Part shown: positions 1 to 7,357 of the stretch, in pieces
How positions within the stretch are numbered: the first letter of the stretch is position 1
Layout of the letters: the number at the start of each line of letters is the position of its first letter
Source of the DNA: an uncultured Prevotella sp.
Lineage (GTDB): Bacteria > Bacteroidota > Bacteroidia > Bacteroidales > Bacteroidaceae
NCBI GenBank assembly: GCA_900770515.1
Contig: CAAHDP010000493.1
Location: forward strand, 1 to 17,625
DNA: 17,625 nt
Reading direction: 5' to 3'
Program-made: the position numbers and the translations under genes
Notes under the pieces: generated by a model
Told to the model about the DNA's origin: nothing
The model's input: only the letters and a program-made list of their open reading frames with translations
The model's database searches: none

Positions 1-1944
1 ATCGACGGCTATCAGACCATCGAGGACATCCAGCAGAAATACGGCGACAGCGTGGCGCACATCATCAGCGGACTGCTCCGCATCCACGACCTCTACAAGC
101 GCAACCCTATCATCGAGAGTGAGAACTTCAGAAACCTGCTCATCTCCTTCTCAGAAGACATGAGAGTGATCCTCATCATGATTGCCGACCGCGTGAACGT
201 GATGCGACAGATCCGTGATACCGACCAGAAGGAGGCGAAGCACGAGGTGAGCGAGGAAGCCAGCTACCTCTATGCCCCACTCGCCCACAAGCTAGGTCTC
301 TACAAGCTGAAGAGCGAGCTGGAAGACCTGAGTCTGAAGTATCTCGAGCACGATGCCTACTATATGATCAAGGAGAAGCTGAACGCCACCAAGGCATCAC
401 GCGATGCCTATATCGCCCGATTCATCCAGCCTATCAAGGAGAAACTCGATGCTGCCGGACTGAAATATCACATGAAGGGAAGAACCAAGAGTATCCACTC
501 CATCTGGCAGAAGATGAAGAAGCAGAAGTGCGCCTTCGAGGGTGTATATGACCTCTTTGCCATCCGCATCATCATCGATGCGCCTAGAGAGAAGGAATAC
601 ATGCAGTGCTGGCAGACATTCGCCCTGATCACAGACATGTATCAGCCGAACCCGAAGCGTATGCGCGACTGGCTCAGCGTGCCTAAGAGCAACGGATATG
701 AGAGTCTGCACACCACCGTACTGGGACCTGAGAACAAATGGGTGGAGGTACAGATCAGAACCGAAAGAATGGACGATATCGCCGAACACGGTCTGGCTGC
801 ACACTGGCGCTACAAGGGCATCAAGCAGGGAGAAGGAGGCATAGACGAATGGTTAGCCAACATCCGTGCAGCACTGGAAAGCAACGACGACCTGCAGCTG
901 ATGGACCAGTTTACCACCGACCTGAAGGAAGACGAGGTATACGTATTCACCCCTAAGGGCGACCTGCTGAACTTCCCTAAGGGTGCCACGGTACTCGACT
1001 TTGCCTACTACATCCACTCTCGCATCGGCAACACCTGCGTGGGCGGAAAGATCAACGGCAGGGCGGTAACCTTCCGACAGGAACTGCACTCGGGCGACCA
1101 GGTGGAAATCCTGACCCAGAGCAACCAGAAACCACGCAGGGAATGGCTCAACATCGTGCAGACTTCCAAGGCAAAGGCAAAGATACGTCTCGCCCTGAAG
1201 GAAACACAGAAGAAGGACGGACTCTATGCCAAGGAACTCCTGGAGAGAAGATTCAAGAACCGCAAGATAGAGATTGACGAGAGCACCATGGCACGCATCA
1301 TCAAGAAGATGGGATACAAGGAGAACTCCGATTTCTACAAGGATGTAGCGGAAGAGAAACTCGACGTGAACACCGTCATCGACAAATATGTAGAGGAACG
1401 AGATCACGACCTCAACCCTACCAATGTCACCAAACCAGCCGAAAGTGCAGAGAACTTCGCCTTCGAGAATCCAACCGAGGAACTCCTGAAGCAGAGCGAT
1501 GACGTGCTGGTTATCGACGAGCATCTGAAGGGTATCGACTTTGAGCTGGCTCACTGCTGCCATCCTATCTACGGAGACCCAATCTTCGGCTTCGTCACCA
1601 TCAGCAAGGGTATCAAGGTTCACCGCATAGACTGCCCTAACGCCAAGGAACTCCGTCGCCGCTTCGGCTATCGCATCGTCAAGGCAAAATGGAGCGGCAA
1701 GGGAACGTCAAAGTATGCCATCACCCTGAGAATCATCGGAAACGACGATATCGGTATCGTGAGCAACATTACGAATATCATCTCCAAAGAGGACAAACTC
1801 GTGATGAGAGGCATCAACATCTCATCCAAGGACGGCCTGTTCTCCGGAAACGTAACCGTGATGATAGATGATGCAACAAAGACAGATGCACTCATCAAGA
1901 AACTCAGTGCCGTGAAAGGCGTAAAGCAGGTAATGAGAATATAA
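1..1944 (+). CDS. rel: Rel/SpoT-type (p)ppGpp synthetase/hydrolase, 5' truncated by window
   Basis: Makes and probably degrades the alarmone (p)ppGpp in the cytoplasm, driving the stringent response. The frame is open from base 1, so the first bases are coding; a GTG at 52 is an internal valine, not the start. 647 residues are visible. Against about 735-740 for the family, roughly 90 N-terminal residues, including the HD metal-binding motif, lie outside. Order (window codons): end of HD hydrolase domain with ADR (D63) kept, as in active hydrolases and unlike E. coli RelA; synthetase domain about 155-275 with GRTKSIHSIW, PKSNGYESLHT (231-238) and VEVQIRT...AEHGLAAHWRYK (E262, H263); TGS domain about 312-372 (VYVFTPKGDLLNFPKGATVLDFAY split by its usual turns); zinc-finger-like region with AHCCHP (C519, C520); C-terminal ACT domain about 575-647. 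Identity is certain; hydrolase activity is inferred. Confidence 0.96.
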   Translation: MDGYQTIEDIQQKYGDSVAHIISGLLRIHDLYKRNPIIESENFRNLLISFSEDMRVILIMIADRVNVMRQIRDTDQKEAKHEVSEEASYLYAPLAHKLGLYKLKSELEDLSLKYLEHDAYYMIKEKLNATKASRDAYIARFIQPIKEKLDAAGLKYHMKGRTKSIHSIWQKMKKQKCAFEGVYDLFAIRIIIDAPREKEYMQCWQTFALITDMYQPNPKRMRDWLSVPKSNGYESLHTTVLGPENKWVEVQIRTERMDDIAEHGLAAHWRYKGIKQGEGGIDEWLANIRAALESNDDLQLMDQFTTDLKEDEVYVFTPKGDLLNFPKGATVLDFAYYIHSRIGNTCVGGKINGRAVTFRQELHSGDQVEILTQSNQKPRREWLNIVQTSKAKAKIRLALKETQKKDGLYAKELLERRFKNRKIEIDESTMARIIKKMGYKENSDFYKDVAEEKLDVNTVIDKYVEERDHDLNPTNVTKPAESAENFAFENPTEELLKQSDDVLVIDEHLKGIDFELAHCCHPIYGDPIFGFVTISKGIKVHRIDCPNAKELRRRFGYRIVKAKWSGKGTSKYAITLRIIGNDDIGIVSNITNIISKEDKLVMRGINISSKDGLFSGNVTVMIDDATKTDALIKKLSAVKGVKQVMRI

Positions 1945-2164
1945 TCCCGCAGATGGATAGCTTAGTCCCACAGATTTCACAGATTTACACAGATTTCATT
2001 GATTTACAAAGATTTTTCTGTGTCTGTTTCATAAAAAAAAGGTTCAATTCCATTGGTTTGGAATTGAACCTTTTCTTTTATAGATAAATATCTCTTGATT
2101 CCTGATATCTGTGTAAATCTGTGAAATCTGTGGGACTTGAAAATATACCCATCTGTGCGATTAT
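1941..2164. repeat. Nested palindromic intergenic element between convergent genes
   Basis: The whole gap between rel and the TPR gene folds on itself. Outer arms 1941-1959 and 2146-2164 are inverted copies with three mismatches over 19 bases, and each arm contains a base of, or the whole of, the flanking gene's stop codon. Inner arms 1964-1994 and 2107-2137 are a perfect 31-bp inverted repeat, each made of tandem CACAGATTT-like units. A 16-bp hairpin lies at the centre (2037-2074). No coding sequence is visible inside it. It could be a REP/BIME-like or MITE-like element; no transposase or target-site duplication is evident. Confidence 0.8.
2037..2074. terminator. Bidirectional intrinsic terminator for rel and the ruvX-def-TPR operon
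   Basis: Perfect 16-bp stem (AAAAGGTTCAATTCCA and its complement) with a 6-base loop TTGGTT. An A-run precedes it (2033-2040) and a T-run follows (2071-2074, then CTTTTA), so it can end transcription on both strands. It lies midway between two convergent genes. Confidence 0.88.
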
Positions 2165-4194
2165 TATTTTGCCTTATTGATTCGCTTAATTACAGAATAA
2201 GCATCATACAAGCCCAACTCTCCAGCCTTCGACAAGTCCTGGATACCAGCCTGCTTGTTGCCACTCTTGATACGAGCCAGACCACGATTGTAATAAGCCT
2301 CGGCGAGGCGGGAATCTATCCTGATGGCAATACTGTAATCATCGATGGCCTTAGACAACTCGTTTCTGCCAGCATGCACGTTACCTCTATTATAATAGAT
2401 GTAAGCATTATTGCTGTTCAGACGAATGGCATCGCTGAAATCAGCCTCGGCAGAATGGATATTCGTAACACCCTTTCCCTCTGCACGGTTGAACTCATCC
2501 ATCTCAGCCTGGCAGACAGCACGCTGCCAGTAAGCCAGCGAACTCTTCTCGTCCAAAGAGAGATAGTAAGTGAAATCGCTGATAGCTGCCTCAAAATCAC
2601 GGAGAACACTGTGAGCGATGGCCCTGCGCATCAGCAGACTCTTCTTCTGCTCGATATCCTTAGCCACACTCAGCTCAGCCGACAGCTTATCAATCAAAGA
2701 GAAGATCATCAACGAGCTGTTCTCATCCAGCTGCTCCTTGGTACATACGATATAAACCTTATTGGTAGAAGCCTTAGACTGAGCAGCATTCTGCTTGCCG
2801 GAAGTACTACCCGGCTGCTTAGCCTGAGCCTGAGCCAGGTGCATATTGAGCTGTTCCACCTCCTTGTCAAACGCCTGCACACCGTTCAGATTCTGCACGT
2901 TAGGGAAGTAAGAAAGCTGATACATAGGCAGATAGGAAGTCTCCACCTGTCGGTTCTGTACGCGTCCACGATATTCGCTCTTGTAATTGTGCTCATACTT
3001 AGGTTCATCCTCAACGACGATAGAGGCAAACTTATCAGGATCCACCTCAGAGCGCTTACGCATCTCCTTCCTAGTCTTCGCGCTCCATCTAGGCTGAATG
3101 CCCAGGTGCTTGTTCATCTGCGCCTTGAAGATACGGAATTCATCCATCTCGGCCTTTGCCGTCATACCCAACCTTCGGTAACAGCTGGCACGATAGGAAA
3201 GACCCGTCCAGAAGTTAGGAAACTGTGCGATAACCGTAGAATAATCACGGATAGCCGCCTTCAGATTACCCGTCTTGTCATGCAGGAGCGCACGGTTGAA
3301 AATAGCCATGAAATTCTTTGGTTCCATCTTGATGACAAAGTCGAAGTCGAGGATGGCACGGTTGTCATCACCCAACTGCACACGCATCAGACCCCGGTTG
3401 TAATGAGCCAGGAAGTTGTTAGGATCCAAATCGAGCGCATTATCGTAATCGCTCATAGCTCCACGTAAATTGTTGATGTTGATACGAGCCAGGGCACGGT
3501 TGATATAACTGTTCACATTGTTAGGCTTGAAATGCAGCGACTTGGTCAAAGCCTCATCCGCCACCTTCCACTCCTTTCTGGCAAGCGCCATATAGGCACG
3601 TGTGGTCCATGCATCTCCGTCATAAGGATTGATATCCAGGCTCTTGTCTATCCATTTCTCCGCCTGCAGCGTATCCTTCTGCTTCAGATAGATTTCAGCC
3701 TTGAGAGTATAGGCATTCGCATAATCCTTCCATTGGGCAATGAGCGAATCCAGTTCCGCCTGCGCCACGTCATAATTCTTGCTCTCCATCTGGCAGAGCG
3801 CACGGTTGAACCAGTAATTACGGTTGCGAGGCTCAATGCGGATGGCAGAATTATAATCGGTGATGGCATCCTGGAACCGGTTCTGACGGATACGGCAGAT
3901 GGCACGCAAGTCGTAGATATCGTTGATATACGGATTGAGATTCAGCGCCTCAGACGCATCACTCTCAGCTCCCACATAATCATCGAGATTAAACTTGGCG
4001 ACACTTCGGTAATACCAAGGCTCATAGAGATAAGGCTTGGCACCGATAGCAAGATTAAAATACTTGATGGAAAGAACGAAGTCCTCATAATAGAGAGCAC
4101 TTCTGCCTGCCGTAATCAGGCGGTCAACTCTATATTGCGCTGATGCCGACCAAGCCGTCAGCACCAGCACAAAAGTGAAAATAAACTTTTTCAT
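2164..4194 (-). CDS. Secreted tetratricopeptide-repeat protein, 676 aa
   Basis: Starts with a Sec signal peptide ([19 protein letters not shown], predicted cut before Gln20), so it should act in the periplasm or at the outer membrane. Residues about 21-360 are a run of roughly ten TPR units, seen from the recurring ...YNRG...A..DY..AI...P pattern every 34 residues (for example around [18 protein letters not shown] and [18 protein letters not shown]). A non-TPR linker of about 150 residues (360-520) is basic and then Gln/Ala/Ser rich. Three to four further TPRs end the protein (about 540-676). TPR arrays bind other proteins; the partner is unknown. The ATG overlaps the deformylase stop as ATGA, so translation is probably coupled. 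It is the last gene of the operon. No enzymatic motif is visible. Confidence 0.93.
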   Translation of the reverse strand: MKKFIFTFVLVLTAWSASAQYRVDRLITAGRSALYYEDFVLSIKYFNLAIGAKPYLYEPWYYRSVAKFNLDDYVGAESDASEALNLNPYINDIYDLRAICRIRQNRFQDAITDYNSAIRIEPRNRNYWFNRALCQMESKNYDVAQAELDSLIAQWKDYANAYTLKAEIYLKQKDTLQAEKWIDKSLDINPYDGDAWTTRAYMALARKEWKVADEALTKSLHFKPNNVNSYINRALARININNLRGAMSDYDNALDLDPNNFLAHYNRGLMRVQLGDDNRAILDFDFVIKMEPKNFMAIFNRALLHDKTGNLKAAIRDYSTVIAQFPNFWTGLSYRASCYRRLGMTAKAEMDEFRIFKAQMNKHLGIQPRWSAKTRKEMRKRSEVDPDKFASIVVEDEPKYEHNYKSEYRGRVQNRQVETSYLPMYQLSYFPNVQNLNGVQAFDKEVEQLNMHLAQAQAKQPGSTSGKQNAAQSKASTNKVYIVCTKEQLDENSSLMIFSLIDKLSAELSVAKDIEQKKSLLMRRAIAHSVLRDFEAAISDFTYYLSLDEKSSLAYWQRAVCQAEMDEFNRAEGKGVTNIHSAEADFSDAIRLNSNNAYIYYNRGNVHAGRNELSKAIDDYSIAIRIDSRLAEAYYNRGLARIKSGNKQAGIQDLSKAGELGLYDAYSVIKRINKAK

Positions 4195-4751
4195 CGACGA
4201 ATTTTAGTACGATAGCTGCAGCGGAACTTGCCCTTGATGATATTCTTGAGCTTGCCAGCTATCATGTTCTTACGAAGAGGCGAAACACGATCCACGAACA
4301 TGGTACCCTCCAGATGGTCGAACTCATGCTGCATCACGCGAGCCAGATATCCCCCCACCCACTCATCGTGTTCCTGGAAATTCTCATCCTGATACTTCAC
4401 GTGGATACGTGTAGGGCGAACCACCTTCTCGTTGATGCCCGGAATGGAAAGACATCCCTCATCCGAAGAATCCTTTTCTGCCTCCTCATCATACTCCAGG
4501 ATATGAGGATTGATGAAAACATGACGGAATCCCTTATATTCAGGGAGATCCTCGCTCAATACATCGAGATCGATAACCACCAGGCGGATAGCCAGACCAA
4601 TCTGCGGAGCAGCCAGTCCGATACCATTGCTGGAATCAAGCGTCTCATACATATTGTTAATCAGTTCCTTCAATTCAGGATAATCGGGAGTAATATCTTC
4701 AGCCACCTTTCTCAAAACGGGCTGACCATATATATAAATAGGTAAAATCAT
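4191..4751 (-). CDS. def: Peptide deformylase
   Basis: Removes the formyl group from the N-terminal methionine of nascent proteins at the ribosome exit. All three family motifs are present: GIGLAAPQ (residues 43-50), EGCLS (98-102, metal ligand C100) and QHEFDH (141-146, ligands H142 and H146, catalytic E143). Length of 186 residues is normal. It is expected to hold Fe2+ or a similar divalent metal. The start overlaps the ruvX stop and the stop overlaps the TPR start, each by four bases (ATGA), giving a tightly coupled operon. The C-terminal tail is basic ([14 protein letters not shown]), which may help ribosome contact (inference). Confidence 0.98.
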   Translation of the reverse strand: MILPIYIYGQPVLRKVAEDITPDYPELKELINNMYETLDSSNGIGLAAPQIGLAIRLVVIDLDVLSEDLPEYKGFRHVFINPHILEYDEEAEKDSSDEGCLSIPGINEKVVRPTRIHVKYQDENFQEHDEWVGGYLARVMQHEFDHLEGTMFVDRVSPLRKNMIAGKLKNIIKGKFRCSYRTKIRR

Positions 4752-5161
4752 CTTCTTGACTCTAAATAATCTTGTAAAATAATGGTGGCACTGATCTCGT
4801 CCACCAAGCCTTTGTTATCTCTTCTGGTTTTCTTCTTCACCCCACCCTCTATCATGGCACGATGAGCCAGCACCGATGTAAAACGCTCATCATAATATTC
4901 GATAGGAACCTCAGGATGAGCCTTGCGCCAGCGATTGAAGAAGTTATCCACTCGAGCCAGGTTCTCGCTAGGCTCCCCGTTGGGCTGGGTTGGCTTTCCG
5001 ATGACAATACGCTCCACCTGTTCCTTCTGGATATACTGTTCCACAAAGGCGAAGAGTTCGGGTGTAGCAACAGTGACCAACCCATTGGCAATAATCTGCA
5101 ATGGGTCGGTCACAGCGATACCGGTACGTTTCTTACCGTAGTCTATAGATAAAATTCGCAT
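4748..5161 (-). CDS. ruvX: RuvX/YqgF family putative pre-16S rRNA nuclease
   Basis: RNase H-fold nuclease of the YqgF family. E. coli YqgF is implicated in maturing the 5' end of 16S rRNA, and the family was first predicted to be a Holliday junction resolvase. The 137 residues match the usual length. Visible family motifs are the N-terminal [13 protein letters not shown] (D7), the strand plus loop [11 protein letters not shown] (52-62), YYDERFTS (D91, E92) and the C-terminal helix [15 protein letters not shown] (D121), which together supply the acidic active site. It lies between the SPOR lipoprotein (49 bases upstream) and def (4-base overlap), so it is likely in one transcript. Whether this protein acts on rRNA or on junctions cannot be told from sequence. 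Confidence 0.95.
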   Translation of the reverse strand: MRILSIDYGKKRTGIAVTDPLQIIANGLVTVATPELFAFVEQYIQKEQVERIVIGKPTQPNGEPSENLARVDNFFNRWRKAHPEVPIEYYDERFTSVLAHRAMIEGGVKKKTRRDNKGLVDEISATIILQDYLESRR

Positions 5162-5210
5162 GAATCTACGAAAAAAATCCTAGTCTTAATTTTCTGTTCT
5201 GAAACAGTAA

Positions 5211-5687
5211 TTACTTCTTGAGAAGCAACCAAGCATCAGGATACTTGCCAGCGCGGAGCTGATTGCGGCTCTTAACAGCACCTGACTTATCTGCGAATGT
5301 AGCAGCAACTACACGATACATGTTACGGCTGCTGTTGAAAACGATCTGAGCCTCGTAACCTGCGCTCTTCAAAGTGTTAGCCAAGCCCTCAGCGTTAGCC
5401 TTGAGAGAGAAAGAACCTACTACTACGCTGTAGTTAGAAAGACCAGAACCCATGATGAGGTCAACGTTCTCCTGACGAACAGTAGCGTTGTCAACCTCAG
5501 TATTTGTTGACTCAGAAGGAGTAGTTGTCTCCAAAGGAGTAACAACTGGCTCCTGAGCAACTGGAGCCTGCTCCTGCTGCTGAGCCTTCTCGTAAGCCTT
5601 CTTATAAGCACTTTCCTTAGAAGTACCACAACTAGCCAATGCCAAAACAGCGCACATACCTGCGCACAAAACTGATAATTTCTTCAT
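5211..5687 (-). CDS. SPOR-domain lipoprotein
   Basis: 158-residue lipoprotein. The signal peptide ends in the lipobox LASC with lipidated C20, so it should be anchored in a membrane facing the periplasm. Residues about 21-80 are a flexible, Gln/Pro/Thr/Ser-rich spacer that starts with a Lys/Ala/Tyr-rich helix (KKAYEKAQQQ). Residues about 84-158 form a SPOR domain: YSVVVGSFSLKANAEGL, then AGYEAQIV, MYRVVAATF and a C-terminal DAWLLLKK. SPOR domains bind denuded peptidoglycan glycans and often localise proteins to the division site, so a cell-wall role is likely. First gene of the leftward operon. The start ATG is preceded by an A/T-rich leader without a clear Shine-Dalgarno. Confidence 0.92.
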   Translation of the reverse strand: MKKLSVLCAGMCAVLALASCGTSKESAYKKAYEKAQQQEQAPVAQEPVVTPLETTTPSESTNTEVDNATVRQENVDLIMGSGLSNYSVVVGSFSLKANAEGLANTLKSAGYEAQIVFNSSRNMYRVVAATFADKSGAVKSRNQLRAGKYPDAWLLLKK

Positions 5688-6009
5688 AATTTTGAAAATG
5701 TTTTTATTGATAAATTCTTTATTAATTGCTTATTCTTATGACGCAATACGCCCCATCTTGTAATCGATTCCAACGCAATTGCACTGCGAAAATACAAAAT
5801 ATTTGGCAAATATGAGCATGAAAACCGCATAAAGTTTGTTAATACAGCATATTTAAATAAAAATTAAGACAAATTCACGCGGTTTTTGGAGAAAAATTAG
5901 TATATTTGCATTTGTAAAGCTGCATTCGGCGATTGGAAATCTACTTTCATATTGTCATTTTGCATTGACTTTACAGTGAAAATCGTATAACGTTTAAAAC
6001 TTAAGAATT
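5688..6009. other. Divergent intergenic region (322 bp)
   Basis: Separates the leftward SPOR operon from the rightward YtxH operon. It is A/T-rich, and I see no ORF or RNA gene in it. On the plus strand there is a good -7 box (5901-5908). On the minus strand the best candidate is TATTTTCG at 5794-5787, one base off TAnnTTTG, so the SPOR promoter is uncertain. Both genes would have leaders of roughly 95-100 bases. Confidence 0.6.
5901..5908 (+). promoter_or_regulatory. Predicted Bacteroidota -7 box for the YtxH operon
   Basis: TATATTTG matches TAnnTTTG exactly, about 100 bases before the YtxH-protein ATG. A TTTG at 5885-5888 is only 12 bases upstream, shorter than the usual 19-21, so the -33 element is weak or unrecognised. 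Confidence 0.6.
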
Positions 6010-6222
6010 ATGAAGGCATTAGGTTACATTGGTGCATTCCTCGGCGGTGCAATCGCTGGTACAGCACTCGGTTTGATTTTTGCTCCTGAAAAGGGAGAAG
6101 ATACACGCAGCAAGATTGCTGGCGCAGTAGATGATTTTTGCAAGAAGCACGACATCAAGTTGAGCCGCAAAGACGTAGACGACTTGGTAGACGATATCAA
6201 GGAAGCTGCTCCTGAGGTATAA
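6010..6222 (+). CDS. YtxH-domain small membrane protein
   Basis: 70-residue protein. The N-terminus is a glycine/alanine-rich hydrophobic segment (YIGAFLGGAIAGTALGLIF, residues 6-24) followed by APEKGEDTRSKI, the hallmark of the YtxH family (PF12732), often stress- or envelope-associated. The rest is an amphipathic, highly charged helix (DDFCKKHDIKLSRKDVDDLVDDIKEAAPEV). One inner-membrane pass with a cytoplasmic helix is the simplest topology. The biochemical role of the family is not established. It leads a three-gene unit with a holin-X-like protein and a small basic protein. Confidence 0.9.
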   Translation: MKALGYIGAFLGGAIAGTALGLIFAPEKGEDTRSKIAGAVDDFCKKHDIKLSRKDVDDLVDDIKEAAPEV

Positions 6223-6262
6223 TAAGAGAGGTATCAAGTAAATATCTCATAAATATCTCAAG

Positions 6263-6613
6263 ATGTTCTCTAACGATAAAAACGTAGAAACCATCGGGCA
6301 GCTCGTAGAGGTGCTCAAACATTACATCGGGCTTCAGTCAGAGTACATGAAGCTCGATGTTGTGGATAAAGTGGTAAGACTGCTCACTGCCATCACCATG
6401 ACAGTGGTGCTCCTAGGTCTCTTCCTCATCGCCATCATCTACCTTTCCTTTGCTGCGGCATACGGATTGGCTGGCGTGATAGGAAGCACAGCCCTAGCCT
6501 TCTGCGTAGTGGCGGGAGTATATCTATTTATACTGATACTTTTCATCGTATTCCGCCACCAATGGATAGAGAGGCCGCTCGTCAAGTTCCTTGCAAGCAT
6601 TCTGATGCAATAA
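6263..6613 (+). CDS. Holin-X/DUF1469-like two-TM membrane protein
   Basis: 116 residues. An N-terminal amphipathic helix (ETIGQLVEVLKHYIGLQSEYMKLDVVDK, given here as family-like in spacing) precedes two transmembrane helices at about 39-63 and 72-97, then a short basic tail (FRHQWIERPLVKF). This is the architecture of the phage-holin-family annotations in Bacteroidota and resembles E. coli YqjE and the Actinobacterial Holin-X family. There are no phage genes nearby, so it is most likely a chromosomal envelope protein and not a lysis holin. It begins 40 bases after the YtxH gene in the same direction. Family level is fairly secure; function is unknown. Confidence 0.82.
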   Translation: MFSNDKNVETIGQLVEVLKHYIGLQSEYMKLDVVDKVVRLLTAITMTVVLLGLFLIAIIYLSFAAAYGLAGVIGSTALAFCVVAGVYLFILILFIVFRHQWIERPLVKFLASILMQ

Positions 6614-6687
6614 CTTTTTTCATTCACCTGAAAGAGCTAAGCCCTCAAGGCGATATTTTTCTTCACTCATTCTAAATTTTCAAAGAG

Positions 6688-6948
6688 ATGATAGAACAAG
6701 ATGAAATCATAGAATACAACTCGCTGAACGAAATTCGTCTACGCAAGGAATTACTACGCAAGGATATACAGGCTGACGATGCCAAGATCAAGGCTTTGTG
6801 GAAATCGCTTTTCACCAAACCGGAAGCTCTATCCAAGAATGCGAGCGCCAGCAAGCGTTTCAGCAGCATGATGAAAATCGGAGCTGGAGCATTTGACGGT
6901 GCCATACTTGCATGGAAACTTTATCATAAGTTCAAGAGAAAAAAATAA
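6688..6948 (+). CDS. Small basic protein, hypothetical
   Basis: 86 residues, not recognised as a named family. Residues 8-45 are charged and helical, likely a coiled coil (LNEIRLRKELLRKDIQADD...). The C-terminal part is strongly basic, with a weakly hydrophobic stretch MMKIGAGAFDGAILAWKLY followed by HKFKRKK. This fits a peripheral membrane protein or one associated with the two membrane proteins encoded upstream. It begins 74 bases after the holin-like gene, preceded by AAAGAG as a possible ribosome binding site. The stop codon lies in a 19-bp tandem duplication. Its place in the cluster recalls YqjK behind YqjD and YqjE in E. coli (inference). Confidence 0.8.
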   Translation: MIEQDEIIEYNSLNEIRLRKELLRKDIQADDAKIKALWKSLFTKPEALSKNASASKRFSSMMKIGAGAFDGAILAWKLYHKFKRKK

Positions 6949-6981
6949 GCGCTATTGCTGATAATAAGCGCTATTGCTGAT
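6944..6981. repeat. 19-bp perfect tandem duplication over a stop codon
   Basis: AATAAGCGCTATTGCTGAT occurs twice without interruption (6944-6962, 6963-6981). Copy one contains the TAA stop (6946-6948) of the small basic protein. A partial third copy (AATAA) follows. Each unit holds the palindrome AGCGCT. Confidence 0.95.
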
Positions 6982-6990
6982 AATAAAAGA

Positions 6991-7040
6991 AAGCACATCA
7001 TCTTCTGCCTGGAAACAAGGGGAAAATGATGTGCTTTTTT
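6991..7040 (+). terminator. Intrinsic terminator of the YtxH operon
   Basis: An 11-bp perfect stem, AAGCACATCAT (6991-7001) with ATGATGTGCTT (7026-7036), is followed by a run of six T (7035-7040). The 24-base loop may form a small inner stem. The A/T-rich left flank could let it work on the minus strand too. Confidence 0.8.
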
Positions 7041-7100
7041 ATGATGAAATTCATATTCTCTGTAGACCGAAATTCATGTTTTCAATAGACTTTCGTACAC

Positions 7101-7124
7101 AAAAAAGGGCCACCGCTGTGGCCC
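7101..7124 (-). terminator. Strong intrinsic terminator, minus strand
   Basis: Perfect 7-bp G/C-rich stem (7107-7113 with 7118-7124), 4-base loop, then T6 on the minus strand (7106-7101). On the plus strand the bases after the stem are AACCTT, so it is directional. It ends the small-RNA candidate and possibly also read-through from the murB/MBL operon. Confidence 0.85.
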
Positions 7125-7164
7125 AACCTTGTTAACCTTAAATCTAATACTATGAAAAACACAC
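7101..7164 (-). ncRNA. Candidate small RNA (about 60 nt) with own promoter and terminator
   Basis: Read on the minus strand, a promoter at 7198-7168 should start transcription near 7162. About 37 bases of leader-like sequence follow, then a perfect hairpin GGGCCAC-AGCG-GTGGCCC (7124-7107) ending in six T (7106-7101). Nothing codes for protein in it. It sits about 190 bases downstream of the MBL-fold gene and could alternatively be the tail of that operon's mRNA. The family is not recognised, and the start point is an estimate from the -7 box. Confidence 0.5.
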
Positions 7165-7167
7165 GTG

Positions 7168-7198
7168 CAAAAATAGTAAGATTCTATGAGTTTCACAA
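7168..7198 (-). promoter_or_regulatory. Predicted promoter for the small RNA candidate
   Basis: On the minus strand, TTG (7198-7196) is separated by exactly 20 bases from TATTTTTG (7175-7168), an exact fit to the TTTG-N19-21-TAnnTTTG pattern except the first T of the -33 element (C here). It is one of the best-formed promoters in this window. Confidence 0.65.
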
Positions 7199-7357
7199 GC
7201 TTTTCTGTAAAAAAACTCAAATCTTAAACTATATTTAACTATTCATGTCTTGATTTCTTATTTATTTAAACGTTATTAAACCTAATTCATTTCGAACTCA
7301 TTTCTGATTCGTTTCTGATTCGTTTGATAATTAGGTCATTACATTTAGCGAACGAGC

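Larger units (their letters stand above)
6949..7357. other. Gene-poor convergent intergenic region (409 bp)
   Basis: Lies between the convergent YtxH operon and the MBL-fold gene. It holds the tandem duplication at 6944-6981, a terminator at 6991-7040, a candidate minus-strand small RNA with its own promoter and terminator (7101-7198), and two perfect copies of TTTCTGATTCG (7301-7322). The latter are enclosed by a 7-bp inverted repeat CCTAATT/AATTAGG (7281-7287, 7329-7335). No protein gene is supported. Confidence 0.7.

Noticed and set aside
52..54. GTG at 52 as the start of the rel gene
   Set aside because: The frame is open from base 1 with HD-domain-like sequence (IDGYQTIEDIQQKYGDS), so this is an internal valine of a gene cut by the window.
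853..1623. 256-codon minus-strand frame inside rel
   Set aside because: Shadow of the TGS and linker region of rel; no independent support.
2137..3468. 443-codon open frame on the plus strand opposite the TPR gene
   Set aside because: It is the antisense shadow of a clear TPR gene with signal peptide and repeats. Its translation has no domain pattern and it begins inside the palindromic element.
5194..5207. Hairpin CTGTT-CTGA-AACAG as a terminator between the SPOR gene and ruvX
   Set aside because: Five base pairs only, and on the minus strand it is followed by AAAATTAA, not a T-run. The genes are better read as one operon.
6263..6613. Prophage holin
   Set aside because: Only the two-TM topology suggests it. 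There is no endolysin, structural gene, integrase or att site nearby, and the neighbours are envelope proteins.
7152..7238. 28-codon plus-strand ORF (MKNTRAKIVRF...) after TTAACCTTAAATCTAATACT
   Set aside because: It has a plausible ATG but no clear promoter or terminator on that strand. The same DNA holds a much better promoter and terminator pair on the minus strand. It remains a weak alternative.
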